Shown here: in pieces, positions 52,937 through 62,601 of the stretch
Layout of the letters: the number at the start of each line of letters is the position of its first letter
How positions within the stretch are numbered: position 1 is the stretch's first letter
NCBI GenBank assembly: GCA_009693055.1
Contig: SHYA01000001.1
Span: forward strand, 1 to 64,000
From: Dehalococcoidia bacterium
GTDB lineage: Bacteria > Chloroflexota > Dehalococcoidia > Lucifugimonadales > SHYT01
Length of the DNA stretch: 64,000 nt
Reading direction: 5' to 3'
Notes under the pieces: generated by a model
What the model saw: only the letters and a program-made list of their open reading frames with translations
What the model was told of the DNA's origin: nothing
The model's database searches: none
Translations under genes and position numbers: made by a program

Positions 52937-53455
52937 TCAATAATGGAGCAGCGCCACGATTTCCTGACCTGGGTTCCGCTTCCGGCCTTGGAGGGCCGAA
53001 AGCTCGATCAGCATGCCGACGCCGGCGATCTCGCCGCCCGCCTGCTTGACGAGGCGGGTGGTAGCCTCCAGCGTGCCGCCCGTCGCCAGTACGTCGTCAA
53101 TGATCAAGACCTTGTCGCCGTGAGCCAGGCCGTCCCGGTGCATCTCAACGGTGCCGGACCCATACTCCAACGCGTACTCCACGCGGTAGGTGTGATGCGG
53201 CAGCTTCCCCACCTTCCGCACGGGCACAAATCCAGTGCCGAGCGCGTACGCCACCGGAGCGCCCAGGATGTAGCCGCGCGCCTCAATGGCCACCACGCAG
53301 GAGATGCCTTTGCCCCGAAAGGGTGCGGCCAGGGCCTCCACGACTTGGCGCAGAGCCACCGGCTCGCGCAGCAGGGGCGTGATGTCTTTGAACATGACCC
53401 CCTTCTTGGGAAAGTCCGGGATGTCCCTGATATAGCTGGCGAAATCCACAGTCAT
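52937..53455 (-). CDS. apt: Adenine phosphoribosyltransferase
   Basis: IRDIPDFPKKGVMFKDITPLL, VVAIEARGYILGAPVAYALG, VLIIDDVLATGGTLEATTRLV. Confidence 0.97.
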   Translation of the reverse strand: MTVDFASYIRDIPDFPKKGVMFKDITPLLREPVALRQVVEALAAPFRGKGISCVVAIEARGYILGAPVAYALGTGFVPVRKVGKLPHHTYRVEYALEYGSGTVEMHRDGLAHGDKVLIIDDVLATGGTLEATTRLVKQAGGEIAGVGMLIELSALQGRKRNPGQEIVALLHY

Positions 53456-53651
53456 CTCCTCCGGCGACGCTGCGTCACTGTATCATCAGGGTTGCGCGCG
53501 GGCAAGCCGTCCTGAGTCCTCACCCTGTTGCCGGACCCACTCCCTGCGCTGCATAATCCCCTATAATCCGCACCGAGGGAGCGGCAGGCGAACTGGCTGC
53601 CGGTTAGTCCTCCCGGGCCTGTTGTCCGGAAACTCCGCGCAGGGGGCACGT

Positions 53652-54293
53652 ATGGCAGTCCACTTTGAGGACGAGCAGCTTCGCATCCACAAGGTCGTGG
53701 CCAGCAGCTTCAACAACAACGCCTATGTGGTCGTCTGCCGCGCCACCGGCGAGAGCGTCGTCATTGACGCGCCGGAGGACGCGGACAAGGTGCTGGCGGA
53801 GACTCGTGGAACGCGCGTACGGGCGATCCTCATCACGCACCGGCATCCGGACCACACCGCCGGCTTCACGCGTCTGAAAGCGGCGACGAAGGCGGCCGGA
53901 GCGATCGGCCCCGCCGATGCGGAAGCGCTACCGGGGACACCCGACTTCTATCTTATGGACAGCGATATCGTCCCTGTCGGCCACCTCGCGCTGCGGGTCA
54001 TCCACACGCCGGGGCACACGCCTGGCGCTGCGTGCCTTCTTATTGGACGCCATCTTTTCTCGGGCGACACGCTCTTTCCGGGCGGGCCTGGCAACACTGT
54101 CTCGCCGGCCGCGCTCCGCCAGAGCATCGCAAGCATCACGGCCAAGCTGCACGTGCTCCCTGACGACACTGCCGTCTATCCTGGGCACGGCGCCGATACG
54201 ACAATCGCCGACTCCAAGCGTGAGTACGCGGCCTACGCTGGCAAACCACACTCGCCAGACCTCTGCGGCGACGTGCTCTGGCTCCAGGGCTAA
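53652..54293 (+). CDS. MBL fold metallo-hydrolase
   Basis: AILITHRHPDHTAGFTRL, VIHTPGHTPGAACLLIGRHLFSGDTLFPGGPG, YPGHGADTTI. Confidence 0.93.
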   Translation: MAVHFEDEQLRIHKVVASSFNNNAYVVVCRATGESVVIDAPEDADKVLAETRGTRVRAILITHRHPDHTAGFTRLKAATKAAGAIGPADAEALPGTPDFYLMDSDIVPVGHLALRVIHTPGHTPGAACLLIGRHLFSGDTLFPGGPGNTVSPAALRQSIASITAKLHVLPDDTAVYPGHGADTTIADSKREYAAYAGKPHSPDLCGDVLWLQG

Positions 54294-54326
54294 CGGACAC
54301 GATGAGGGCGGCACACCACGTACCTA

Positions 54327-54363
54327 GTTTCGTAAGTCCGCGTACACAAAGCCGGACTCAATT
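54327..54363. repeat. Dispersed repeat copy B
   Basis: gtttcgtaagtccgcgtacacaaagccggactcaatt; similar to 50020-50055. Confidence 0.75.
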
Positions 54364-54400
54364 GGTAGGACACGAGCGGAACGCTCCGAATTCCTCGGTC

Positions 54401-54449
54401 GTCCCGACTTGTCGGGACTCCCTCAGAATGACACAAAAGGGGGAGCCTG
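54401..54449. repeat. Palindrome GTCCCGAC-tt-GTCGGGAC joined to CTCAGAATGACACAAAAGGGGGAGCC
   Basis: Palindrome type also at 21485 and 32931; tail shared with 15360-15384. Confidence 0.8.
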
Positions 54450-54539
54450 AAAGCCTGTCCTGAGCTTGCCTGCCCTAGTGCAAGCCCAGCGCGCAGCCGG
54501 AGGCCTAGCCGGGCCCTGGACGGCTCCTGGAATAAACAA

Positions 54540-54585
54540 CTCGGCGGTCGTTGGTCTCGTTGCTCCCGAGATTCCAACCGCCGAG
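54540..54585. terminator. Long bulged hairpin between convergent genes (possible terminator)
   Basis: CTCGGCGG..TTGG TCTCG-ttgctcc-CGAGA..CCAA CCGCCGAG. Confidence 0.5.
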
Positions 54586-54616
54586 ACTCCATTCTTGGTG
54601 GGTTGCCCTGCGGGGC

Positions 54617-55708
54617 CTAATTGCGCTGGCGGTAGAAGCCGTGGAGGGACTCGATCACGTAGTCAATCTCGTCGTTCTTGAGGTACTGGTGAATGAGCAG
54701 CGTCAGAATTCGGGCCGTCTGCGCCTCCGTCTTGGGAAAGTCCCCCTTCTTGTAGCCCAGGTATTTGAGCCCGGGCTGGAGGCGCAAGGGCATGGGGTAG
54801 TGGACCTCCGTCTCAAGCCCCTTCTTCTCCAGGTACGCCTGCAGCTCCTTGCACCGCTCCACCTGGATGACGCACGTATGGCAGACCTGCCGTACCTTGG
54901 GGTTGCGTGGCGGAAGCTTGACGCCGGGGCACTCCTCCAGACCGGCGTCGTAGCGGGCCGCGTTGGCGACCCGCCGGTCCGTGAGCTCATCCATCTCCTT
55001 CAGCGCGTGGAACGCCACAATCGCCTGGATGGCGTCCAGCTGGCTGTTGTGCCCGAGCACCACGACCGTGTCCCAGTCTTGAAGGCCATGATTCCGGAGC
55101 AGGCGTAGCTCCTTCGCCAGGGCATCGTCGTCGGTCACGATGACACCGCCGTCGCCCCAGACGTTCACGTTCTTGAGCGGGTGCAGGCTGAACGCGGAGG
55201 CGTTCCCCGTTTTCGCGGCGGGCGTCCCGTTGATCCTGGCGCCGGCCGCCTGGCACGAGTCACGCACGATGATGCCATTCAACTTGACCTTCGAGTCCAG
55301 CACCACCGGGTTGCCGGTCAGGTCAACCGGGATGGTAGCCTTCATCTGCTTTTGCAGCTTGGCTGCGGCCTTCAGGTCAAGCAGGTAGTCGTCGCCAACG
55401 TCAACGAAGGTGGGGATAGCCCCAAGCTCCACGATGGCGCCTGCCGTGGCGATGAACGTGTTCGGCGTCGTGAGCACCTTGTCCCCCGCCTTGATGCCCA
55501 GCGCCTTCAGCGCGTCCATGCCGGAGTTGACGCCGATGGCGTGCTTGACCCCGCACGCCTCCGCGAAGGCCTGCTCAAAGCGCGTCACCCATGGGCCGAG
55601 CGTGAACTGGCACTCGTACAGCTCCTTCCGGAGGTCCGCAAGGATCGCTTTGGCCCGCGGCTCATCGGGGTTGAACTGCCGCTTGAGGTACGAATATTCA
55701 ACCTTCAC
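54617..55708 (-). CDS. DegT/DnrJ/EryC1/StrS family aminotransferase
   Basis: LGPWVTRFEQAFAEACGVKHAIGVNSGMDALKAL, FSLHPLKNVNVWGDGGVIVT. Confidence 0.95.
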   Translation of the reverse strand: MKVEYSYLKRQFNPDEPRAKAILADLRKELYECQFTLGPWVTRFEQAFAEACGVKHAIGVNSGMDALKALGIKAGDKVLTTPNTFIATAGAIVELGAIPTFVDVGDDYLLDLKAAAKLQKQMKATIPVDLTGNPVVLDSKVKLNGIIVRDSCQAAGARINGTPAAKTGNASAFSLHPLKNVNVWGDGGVIVTDDDALAKELRLLRNHGLQDWDTVVVLGHNSQLDAIQAIVAFHALKEMDELTDRRVANAARYDAGLEECPGVKLPPRNPKVRQVCHTCVIQVERCKELQAYLEKKGLETEVHYPMPLRLQPGLKYLGYKKGDFPKTEAQTARILTLLIHQYLKNDEIDYVIESLHGFYRQRN

Positions 55709-55719
55709 TGCCGCTCTCC

Positions 55720-56701
55720 TTACACAACTGCTTTCATGCGACGGGTGTTGTAAAAGATGTCCGCGTTCGGGTCGTCAGTGAGCTTGCCGGCCTCGAACCA
55801 CGCCATGTTGTCCTCAATCGCCTGGCGGATGGTCCGTTTCGGCTCCCAGCCGAGCACCCACTTCAGTTTGCTGCCGTCCATCTTGTAATGCCTTGCGTCG
55901 CGCTTGGTGGTGTCCACGAAGATCTTGGCCGGGTGCACCTCAGTCACCATGTAGGCCAGCTCCAGCGCGGTGTGATGGCCCGCCGTGGCATTGAAGGCCT
56001 GGCGTTGGATTTTCACGGCGGGCGCGTCCAGCAAAAAGCGGTACAACTCCGCCACGTCCGACACGTGGATGTTCGTCCGGTACTGGTCGCCTCCACGCAC
56101 GTTGATGGTGCCGTCAAAGTACGCCTGCTTGGAGAACACGTTGACGATGGTGTCCAACCGCATCCTGGGCGCGGGCCCGCAGCACGTCGCGCACCGGAGC
56201 GAGACGACGGTCAGCTTGTCGTCCGCGAACTGATTGGCGACCTCTTCGCCAACCAGCTTGGTGCGCGCGTAGGCGGTCATGGGCTGCGGAGGCGTCTCTT
56301 CCGTGGCAATCACCGGCTGCGTCCCGTACACGGACGACGATGAGGCGTAGACGAGCCGCCGGACCCCCTGCGCCTTAGCCGCCTTGCACAGCCCCGTCAG
56401 CCCGTCGATGTTCACCTGGACGCCCATGGCGGGGGTTCATGTCCACCAGCTCGTCGGTCACAATCCCAGCCAGGTGGACGATGTCCGTGCACCCTTCCAT
56501 AGCCTTTGCAAGGGCGGACGCATCCCGAATGTCGCCATCAATGAAGGTCACGCTTGGCGTCCCCGCGATAGCGTTGCCAAAGTTCATCTGGCAGAAGACC
56601 ACCACCGGAAACTCCCGGGCCAGCAGCGGCACCAGCGCGGTGCCTACATAGCCCGTTCCGCCGGTAACAAGGATGCGCCTCGACTTGCGCCTCGTAGTCA
56701 C
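55720..56701 (-). pseudogene. NAD-dependent epimerase/dehydratase interrupted by a frameshift in a 5-C run
   Basis: N-terminal frame TTRRKSRRILVTGGTGYVGTALVPLLAREFP...DIVHLAGIVTDELVDMNP continues in another frame as AMGVQVNIDGLTGLCKAAKAQGVRRLVYASSSSVYG; join at 56431-56435. Confidence 0.85.
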
Positions 56702-56746
56702 AGTCGTCCCTTCTCCCGTACAATAGCACCGCGTGATGGAGGCGTA

Positions 56747-57331
56747 GTGACAAATCCGGTAAACGGACCTTATGGTTCCCGCAAAGGCTCCCCCGAAGGC
56801 TTCTGGGAGGCCCACCGTGACGAGCTCAAGAAGATCCTTGGCCAAATTCGCCCACAGGGCATTGATGCCCTGGCCTCCCTCCTGCGTGCTCGGAGGCAAC
56901 AGGGAGGTACAGTGTATTTGGCGGGCAACGGCGGCAGCGCCGCCAACGCCTCCCATGCAGGCGTCCATCTCAGAGAGTGTGGAATTAAAGCAGTCTGCCT
57001 CAACGATAGCCACGCGCACCTGACCGCCATCGGCAACGACTTTGGCTATCAGCACGTCTTCACAAAGAGCCTCCCCGGCGAGCGGCTGGATTCTGCTGAC
57101 ATGGTTCTCGTCTTCTCCTGCTCGGGGAAGTCCCCGAACATCCTCAACCTGCTGAAGCTGGCACGACAGCATGCCGCCGCGACGGCCGGAGTCCTTGGGT
57201 TCAGGGGCGGCCAGGCAGCCCAAAGCTGCGACGTGCACCTCTCCTTGGACTCGGAGAACTACGGCGCGCTGGAGGACGCACACAGCGCCGTCATCCATGT
57301 CCTGAGAGCGATGCTCCTGGAGCGGGTTTAG
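56747..57331 (+). CDS. SIS domain sugar-phosphate isomerase (GmhA-like)
   Basis: GGTVYLAGNGGSAANASHAGVHLRECGIKAVCLND, LVFSCSGKSPNILNLLKLA; GTG start. Confidence 0.88.
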   Translation: MTNPVNGPYGSRKGSPEGFWEAHRDELKKILGQIRPQGIDALASLLRARRQQGGTVYLAGNGGSAANASHAGVHLRECGIKAVCLNDSHAHLTAIGNDFGYQHVFTKSLPGERLDSADMVLVFSCSGKSPNILNLLKLARQHAAATAGVLGFRGGQAAQSCDVHLSLDSENYGALEDAHSAVIHVLRAMLLERV

Positions 57332-57508
57332 ACACCCGAGCTTGTAGGACTGGAGAGCAGCCTCAAGCCCTTTTGGGCTGGGCGTAAACGTGCGCTCAAA
57401 CTGGTTACACCTTGGAGGGGTGCCACGAGCATTTCGTTCGGTTAGGTGGAAGCACGTATGCGCACGGCCTGACCAGTTGGGATAGAGGGGAAGTTTACCG
57501 ATTTTCCC

Positions 57509-59749
57509 CTACGACGCGGGCGACGGCGCGGGCCCCGGTTCCCTTCTCGGTGCCGTGCGTGGCTCCTCCACAGTTTGGCGTGGGGCCTCCACCAGCTTAA
57601 CCGCTGCCGCGGGCTCGCTTGGAGGCGCAGGCGGCGGAAGGGGCTGCAACAGCTCCTCCATGCTAGGTGGCTCGGAGGCGAAGAGCTTCTGGAGCGCCTC
57701 ACCCTCCACCGACTCAAACTGGGCCAAGTAGCGGGCAATTTGCATGAGCTTGCGCTTATGGGTTGTCAGGAGCGTCTCGGCCCGTTCGTAGGCCTCCTCC
57801 ACCAACCGCTTCACCTCTTCGTCAATCCCACGGGCCACGTCGTCGCTGTAGTCCCGCTGCTCCACGATCTCCTTGCCCAAGAAGATCATCTCCTCGCGCC
57901 GGCCGAAGGTGCGCGGCCCCAGGCCCATCAGGCCAACGGAGCTCTTGATGAGGACCTTCACCTTGCTCTCGTCCAGCCTGACACCCGCGCTCTGGAGAAC
58001 ATCAAAGAGGGTCGTCTTGGCCTCCTTGCGCGAGCGGTACACCCTGTCGCTTGTGCCGGTAACGAGGAGGTCGTCGCCGTACACCTCAATACTCTTGATG
58101 GCGCCAGCCTTGATATGCTCGAGCACCGTGCTGACAGGCAGCTCCTCCACGTCCAGCGATGTGCGGTCACTCATGCCGTAGCGGGTGACCATAGCGCGGG
58201 CGAGCTGCGTCGCCTGCTCAAGGTCGTTACTCGCGCCGGTGGAGATATCGTCGTTGTACATGACCGCCTCAGCAACGCGGCCACCCATGGCGACCGAGAT
58301 GCGGGCCTTGAACTGGCGCTTCGTCCACACGTAGCGGTCCTCCTGCGGGAGGGAGCGTGTATAGCCGCCCATTGCGCCGCGCGCCACAACCGAGATCTTC
58401 TGCACCGGGTCTGCCTCCGGAATGAGGTTCCCCACCAGGGCGTGTCCCGCCTCGTGGTAGGCCGTGACCTCCTTTTCCTTTGGCCTGATGACGCGGCTCT
58501 TCCGCTCTGGGCCCGCGATGATCCGGTCAATCGCCTCGGCCACGTCCGGGGCTGCCATCATCTTGCGGCCGCGGCGCGCCGCCAGGATAGCGGCCTCGTT
58601 CACCAGGTTGGCCAGGTCGGCGCCGCTGAATCCGGGCGTCTGGTGAGCGATCGACTCCACGATCACGTCCGGACCCACCGGCTTGCCCTTGAGGTGCACC
58701 TTCAAAATGCCGATACGGCCGGCAATGTCGGGATTGTCCAGCGTAACGCGCCGGTCAAAGCGTCCAGGGCGCAGCAGCGCGGGGTCCAGAATGTCCGGCC
58801 GGTTTGTGGCCGCCAGCACGATGATGTTGGTGCCCGTCTCAAACCCGTCCATCTCGACCAGGATCTGGTTGAGCGTCTGCTCCCGCTCGTCGTGGCCTCC
58901 GCCGAGGCCTGCGCCCCGGTGCCGTCCAACGGCGTCAATCTCGTCAATGAACACGATGCACGGCGCGTTCCGCTTGGCCTGCTCAAACAGGTCGCGCACG
59001 CGGGAGGCGCCGACGCCCACGAACATCTCCACAAACTCGGAGCCGCTTATGGAGAAGAACGGCACGCCCGCCTCGCCGGCGACCGCCTTGGCCATCAGGG
59101 TCTTGCCGGTCCCCGGGGGGCCTATCAGCAGCACGCCGCGCGGCACCCGCGCTCCCAGTGCGGCGAATCGTTCCGGGGTCTTCAGGAACTCCACGACCTC
59201 CTGGAGCTCCTGCTTCGCCTCTTCAATCCCCGCAACGTCTGCGAAGGTCACCGTAGACCGATTGGCCGCGAACAGCCGCGCACGGCTGCGCCCAAAGTTC
59301 ATCGTCTGCGAGCCGGCGCCCTGCGCCTGGCGCATCATGAACAGGAGTAAGCCGCCAAAGAAGATGAGGGGCAGGAAGTTGAGCAGAATGCCAAAGAAGC
59401 TGCCCAGGCCACTGCTCCCCTTGACCACAACCTCTACGCCGCCGGTGCCGGTCTTGATTCCCTGCCGCTCCAGTATGTCAAAGATGCCGGTGTCCGCTTC
59501 TTTCCGGGACTTCAAGCTCTTGCCGTCCACGGTGAACACCATAAGGTCGTTCCCGCGCACCTCAATCCGCTGGACGCGTTCGGCCTTCGCAAGCTCCACC
59601 ACGCTGCTGAGTGAGATGTCCTCGGAGCTCCCAATGGGGCGGAACAGCGACCAAACGATGGCAATAACCGCCGCGCCAATCAGCAAGTAGATCAGCACCG
59701 TGCGCATCGTTCGAGGGTTCTTGTTCGTGGGTTGAGGTTGCCGGTTCAC
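57509..59749 (-). CDS. ftsH: ATP-dependent zinc metalloprotease FtsH with atypical insertion in the protease domain
   Basis: AAA core [46 protein letters not shown], zinc site HEAGH; insert at about 57925-58162 resembles the N-terminal FtsH_ext domain. Confidence 0.97.
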   Translation of the reverse strand: MNRQPQPTNKNPRTMRTVLIYLLIGAAVIAIVWSLFRPIGSSEDISLSSVVELAKAERVQRIEVRGNDLMVFTVDGKSLKSRKEADTGIFDILERQGIKTGTGGVEVVVKGSSGLGSFFGILLNFLPLIFFGGLLLFMMRQAQGAGSQTMNFGRSRARLFAANRSTVTFADVAGIEEAKQELQEVVEFLKTPERFAALGARVPRGVLLIGPPGTGKTLMAKAVAGEAGVPFFSISGSEFVEMFVGVGASRVRDLFEQAKRNAPCIVFIDEIDAVGRHRGAGLGGGHDEREQTLNQILVEMDGFETGTNIIVLAATNRPDILDPALLRPGRFDRRVTLDNPDIAGRIGILKVHLKGKPVGPDVIVESIAHQTPGFSGADLANLVNEAAILAARRGRKMMAAPDVAEAIDRIIAGPERKSRVIRPKEKEVTAYHEAGHALVGNLIPEADPVQKISVVARGAMGGYTRSLPQEDRYVWTKRQFKARISVAMGGRVAEAVMYNDDISTGASNDLEQATQLARAMVTRYGMSDRTSLDVEELPVSTVLEHIKAGAIKSIEVYGDDLLVTGTSDRVYRSRKEAKTTLFDVLQSAGVRLDESKVKVLIKSSVGLMGLGPRTFGRREEMIFLGKEIVEQRDYSDDVARGIDEEVKRLVEEAYERAETLLTTHKRKLMQIARYLAQFESVEGEALQKLFASEPPSMEELLQPLPPPAPPSEPAAAVKLVEAPRQTVEEPRTAPRREPGPAPSPAS

Positions 59750-60111
59750 GGTGTTCCCCCCCGCCTTCAGAAGCCGCCTGAAGGCTTCCGCTCCATCATA
59801 TCGCACCGCACCGCTGAAAGCAAAAGCGCCCGAGCCGGCGGCGCCCGCCGGCGGCGCCCTATGCCCCGCGCCCTGATGAGCATGGTAACCTTGACCCCGA
59901 CGCTTTGGACCCGTACTGCTTCCACCACTCTCCCCGCATCCACCACGCATACGTGCGTTCGCGTGAACCTAGTTGTTCTAGGCATTGTACCTCATCTTCC
60001 CCTCCAGTCTCTTGGCAGCCCCCTGGTGCAGGCCGCCTTCGCAAGGTGCAAGGACGCGCGCTCAGTGGGAAGGCGCGCGCGTCACGCCTGGCGGCTGGTA
60101 GAATTGGCGCA

Positions 60112-62589
60112 ATGAGTTCATCCACCTCACGTGAAGCTGCTGACGGCCAGCGCGCCTCTACGGCGTCTCTTCGCTCCCTCTCCGAAGAGGAGCAGCGGAC
60201 GAAAACGCTGGGGTTGCTGGAGTTCACGGCTGTCCGCGAGCGTCTGGCGGGCCACACCTCGTCCTCTCTGGGCGCGGAGCTGGCGCGGGTCTTAGAGCCG
60301 TCCTACGACACGGCCCTGGTGGAGCGCCTGGGCTGGGAGACGGCCGAGGCGCGACAGCTCCTTACAGAAGGCGCCGACCTGGACTGCTCCGGCCTCATTG
60401 ATGTACGCGCCCACCTGGACCGCGCGGCGAAGGCCGGCGTCCTATCAGGCGTTGAGCTGCGCGAGGTCGCACTGGCTTTCCAGACCACGTACCAGGTGCG
60501 CCAGCTGCTCCTCCGCAGGAAAAGCGGCAAGCTTGTCCTTGCCGGTATCGCAGAAGGCATCCCTGACCTCCAGGCGCAGGCCAAGGCGATCAACCACGCG
60601 ATAGGGCGGCAGGGAGAGGTGATGGACGCCGCGTCGTCGGACCTCCGCGGGCTGCGGGCCGAGGTGCGCGCAGCGTTCCAGCGCTTGCAGGACCTGCTCA
60701 TGCGCATCGCCCGTTCTTCCCTGGGCCGGCACGTGCTTCAGGAGCCGGTCATCACGGAGCGCAACTCGCGGCCCGTGCTGCTGGTCAAGTCGTCCGAGCG
60801 CAGCCGCCTCCCCGGCCTCGTGCACGACGTGTCGGAGAGCGGCGCCACCATCTTTGTCGAGCCGATGGCGGCCATCCCACACGCCAACCGGCTCCAGGAG
60901 GCCCGCGCAGCCGAGACCCGCGAGGTGGATCGCATCCTGCGCAGCCTCTCTGAACAGGTGGGCGCTCGCGCGCCGGAGGCGCACCACGCGCTGGAGCTGG
61001 TTGCCTACGTGGACCTTCTGTCCGCCAAAGCGCGCTACGGGGCCGCGCTGGGCGCCCTCTCCTCGCCTGTGCCCACCGTTACGGAGGCCACGCTGAGGCT
61101 CGTCGAGGCACGCCATCCCCTCCTCTTTGGGAATGTCGTGCCCCTCTCCCTCGCTCTTGGCGCCGGCGCGGCGCTTCAGGGGCGCGACGGGCAGCCGGTC
61201 CGGTGCGTCATGCTGGTCACCGGCCCGAACGCGGGCGGCAAGACGGTCGCCCTCAAGACCGTCGGACTGCTCGCCCTGATGCACCAGGCAGGCTTCCAAC
61301 TGCCGGCGGCGGCGGGCACCGCGCTGCCGGTCTTTGACGCCGTGTACGCGGACATCGGCGACCAGCAGAGTATCCTACGTTCCCTCTCCAGCTTCACCGC
61401 CCACCTTACGGCCCTTCAGGAGGTGCTGCGCAAGGTGACCGCGAGGTCGCTCGTGCTCCTGGACGAGCTGGGGTCCAGCACCGACCCGGAAGAGGGCGCC
61501 GCGCTGGGCAAGGCAGTCCTGGAATCGCTGCGAGACCGCGGCGTGCTCACCATCGCCACCACGCACTACCGGGAGCTGGCGGCGTTTGTGCAGGAGCAGT
61601 CGGGCATGGTCAACGCCAGCGTGGAGCTTGACCCGGACACGCTCACGCCCACCTACCAACTCACTGTCGGGCTCCCGGGGCGCAGCTACGCGCTGGCCAT
61701 CGCTTCACGCCTGAACCTTGACCCTGCCGTCGTGGAGCGGGCCAGAGCACTGCTCCCGGGCCCTGCACGCCGCGCGGACCAGCTTCTGGAAGAGCTGGAG
61801 CGTGAGCGCCAGGCCGCGGCGGAGGCCCGCCGGCAGGCGCAGGAGGCGCTCGCCGGCGCGGAGGCCCTCAAGAACGAGCTGCGCGAACGACTTGACACGG
61901 TTGAGCAGGAGAAGGAGCAGATGCTCGCCCAGGCGCGGCAGGAGCTTCAGGAGCGGGTCGCCGACCTGCTGGCGCAGGTGGAAGCGACCGAGGAGGCGCT
62001 GAAGGCAAGCCGGAGCGCAACCCTGCCGGCAGCGGCCGCTCCGGCCTTCGCGCAGGCTCAGCAGCAGGCCGCCAGGCTCCGCAAGCAGCTCCGCGCTCCG
62101 CAGTGGCAGCCCGCAAGGCCCGACCATGAGGCGTGGCTGAAGGCGCTGCGCCCAGGGGACCCCGTCCGGGTGCAAGGCTTCAACTTGGACGGCCGCGTGC
62201 TGGCCCCGCTGGACGAGAAAGGGATGCTGCAAGTGCAGGTGGGCGCGCTGCGGATACACGTCCGGGGCGAGCAGACCTTGCCTCCATCTTCTGGAGCGAA
62301 GGCCGCTCCATCATTCCCCAAGACCTCTGCGGTGGCTCGCCAGCTAGGGGGAAGGCCGGAGGAAGAGCTTGACGTGCGCGGCCTCCGCGCGGACGAGGCG
62401 CTCGTGCGCCTGGAGCCTTTTCTCGACCAGGCCCTGCTCCACGGCCTCAGCAAAGTGAGGGTCATTCACGGCGTCGGCACGGGCGCGCTCCGCCTGGCCT
62501 TCCGGGAGCGCCTCACAGGCCACCCCGCGGTCAGGTCGTGGTCACCAGCGGACCGCAGCGACGGCTCCACCACCGTATTGCTGACGTAG
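60112..62589 (+). CDS. mutS2: Endonuclease MutS2
   Basis: VTGPNAGGKTVALKTVGLLALMHQAG, LLDELGSSTDPEEGAALG, C-terminal Smr domain LDVRGLRADEAL...VRVIHGVGTGALR. Confidence 0.96.
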   Translation: MSSSTSREAADGQRASTASLRSLSEEEQRTKTLGLLEFTAVRERLAGHTSSSLGAELARVLEPSYDTALVERLGWETAEARQLLTEGADLDCSGLIDVRAHLDRAAKAGVLSGVELREVALAFQTTYQVRQLLLRRKSGKLVLAGIAEGIPDLQAQAKAINHAIGRQGEVMDAASSDLRGLRAEVRAAFQRLQDLLMRIARSSLGRHVLQEPVITERNSRPVLLVKSSERSRLPGLVHDVSESGATIFVEPMAAIPHANRLQEARAAETREVDRILRSLSEQVGARAPEAHHALELVAYVDLLSAKARYGAALGALSSPVPTVTEATLRLVEARHPLLFGNVVPLSLALGAGAALQGRDGQPVRCVMLVTGPNAGGKTVALKTVGLLALMHQAGFQLPAAAGTALPVFDAVYADIGDQQSILRSLSSFTAHLTALQEVLRKVTARSLVLLDELGSSTDPEEGAALGKAVLESLRDRGVLTIATTHYRELAAFVQEQSGMVNASVELDPDTLTPTYQLTVGLPGRSYALAIASRLNLDPAVVERARALLPGPARRADQLLEELERERQAAAEARRQAQEALAGAEALKNELRERLDTVEQEKEQMLAQARQELQERVADLLAQVEATEEALKASRSATLPAAAAPAFAQAQQQAARLRKQLRAPQWQPARPDHEAWLKALRPGDPVRVQGFNLDGRVLAPLDEKGMLQVQVGALRIHVRGEQTLPPSSGAKAAPSFPKTSAVARQLGGRPEEELDVRGLRADEALVRLEPFLDQALLHGLSKVRVIHGVGTGALRLAFRERLTGHPAVRSWSPADRSDGSTTVLLT

Positions 62590-62601
62590 CCCCTTTGAGC
62601 G

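Noticed and set aside
53575-53650. RNase P-like or riboswitch identity for the MBL leader
   Set aside because: Some hairpin features, but the conserved motifs of known classes are not present; kept only as an unassigned structured leader.
57575-59350. 591-aa + strand ORF
   Set aside because: Antisense shadow of ftsH.
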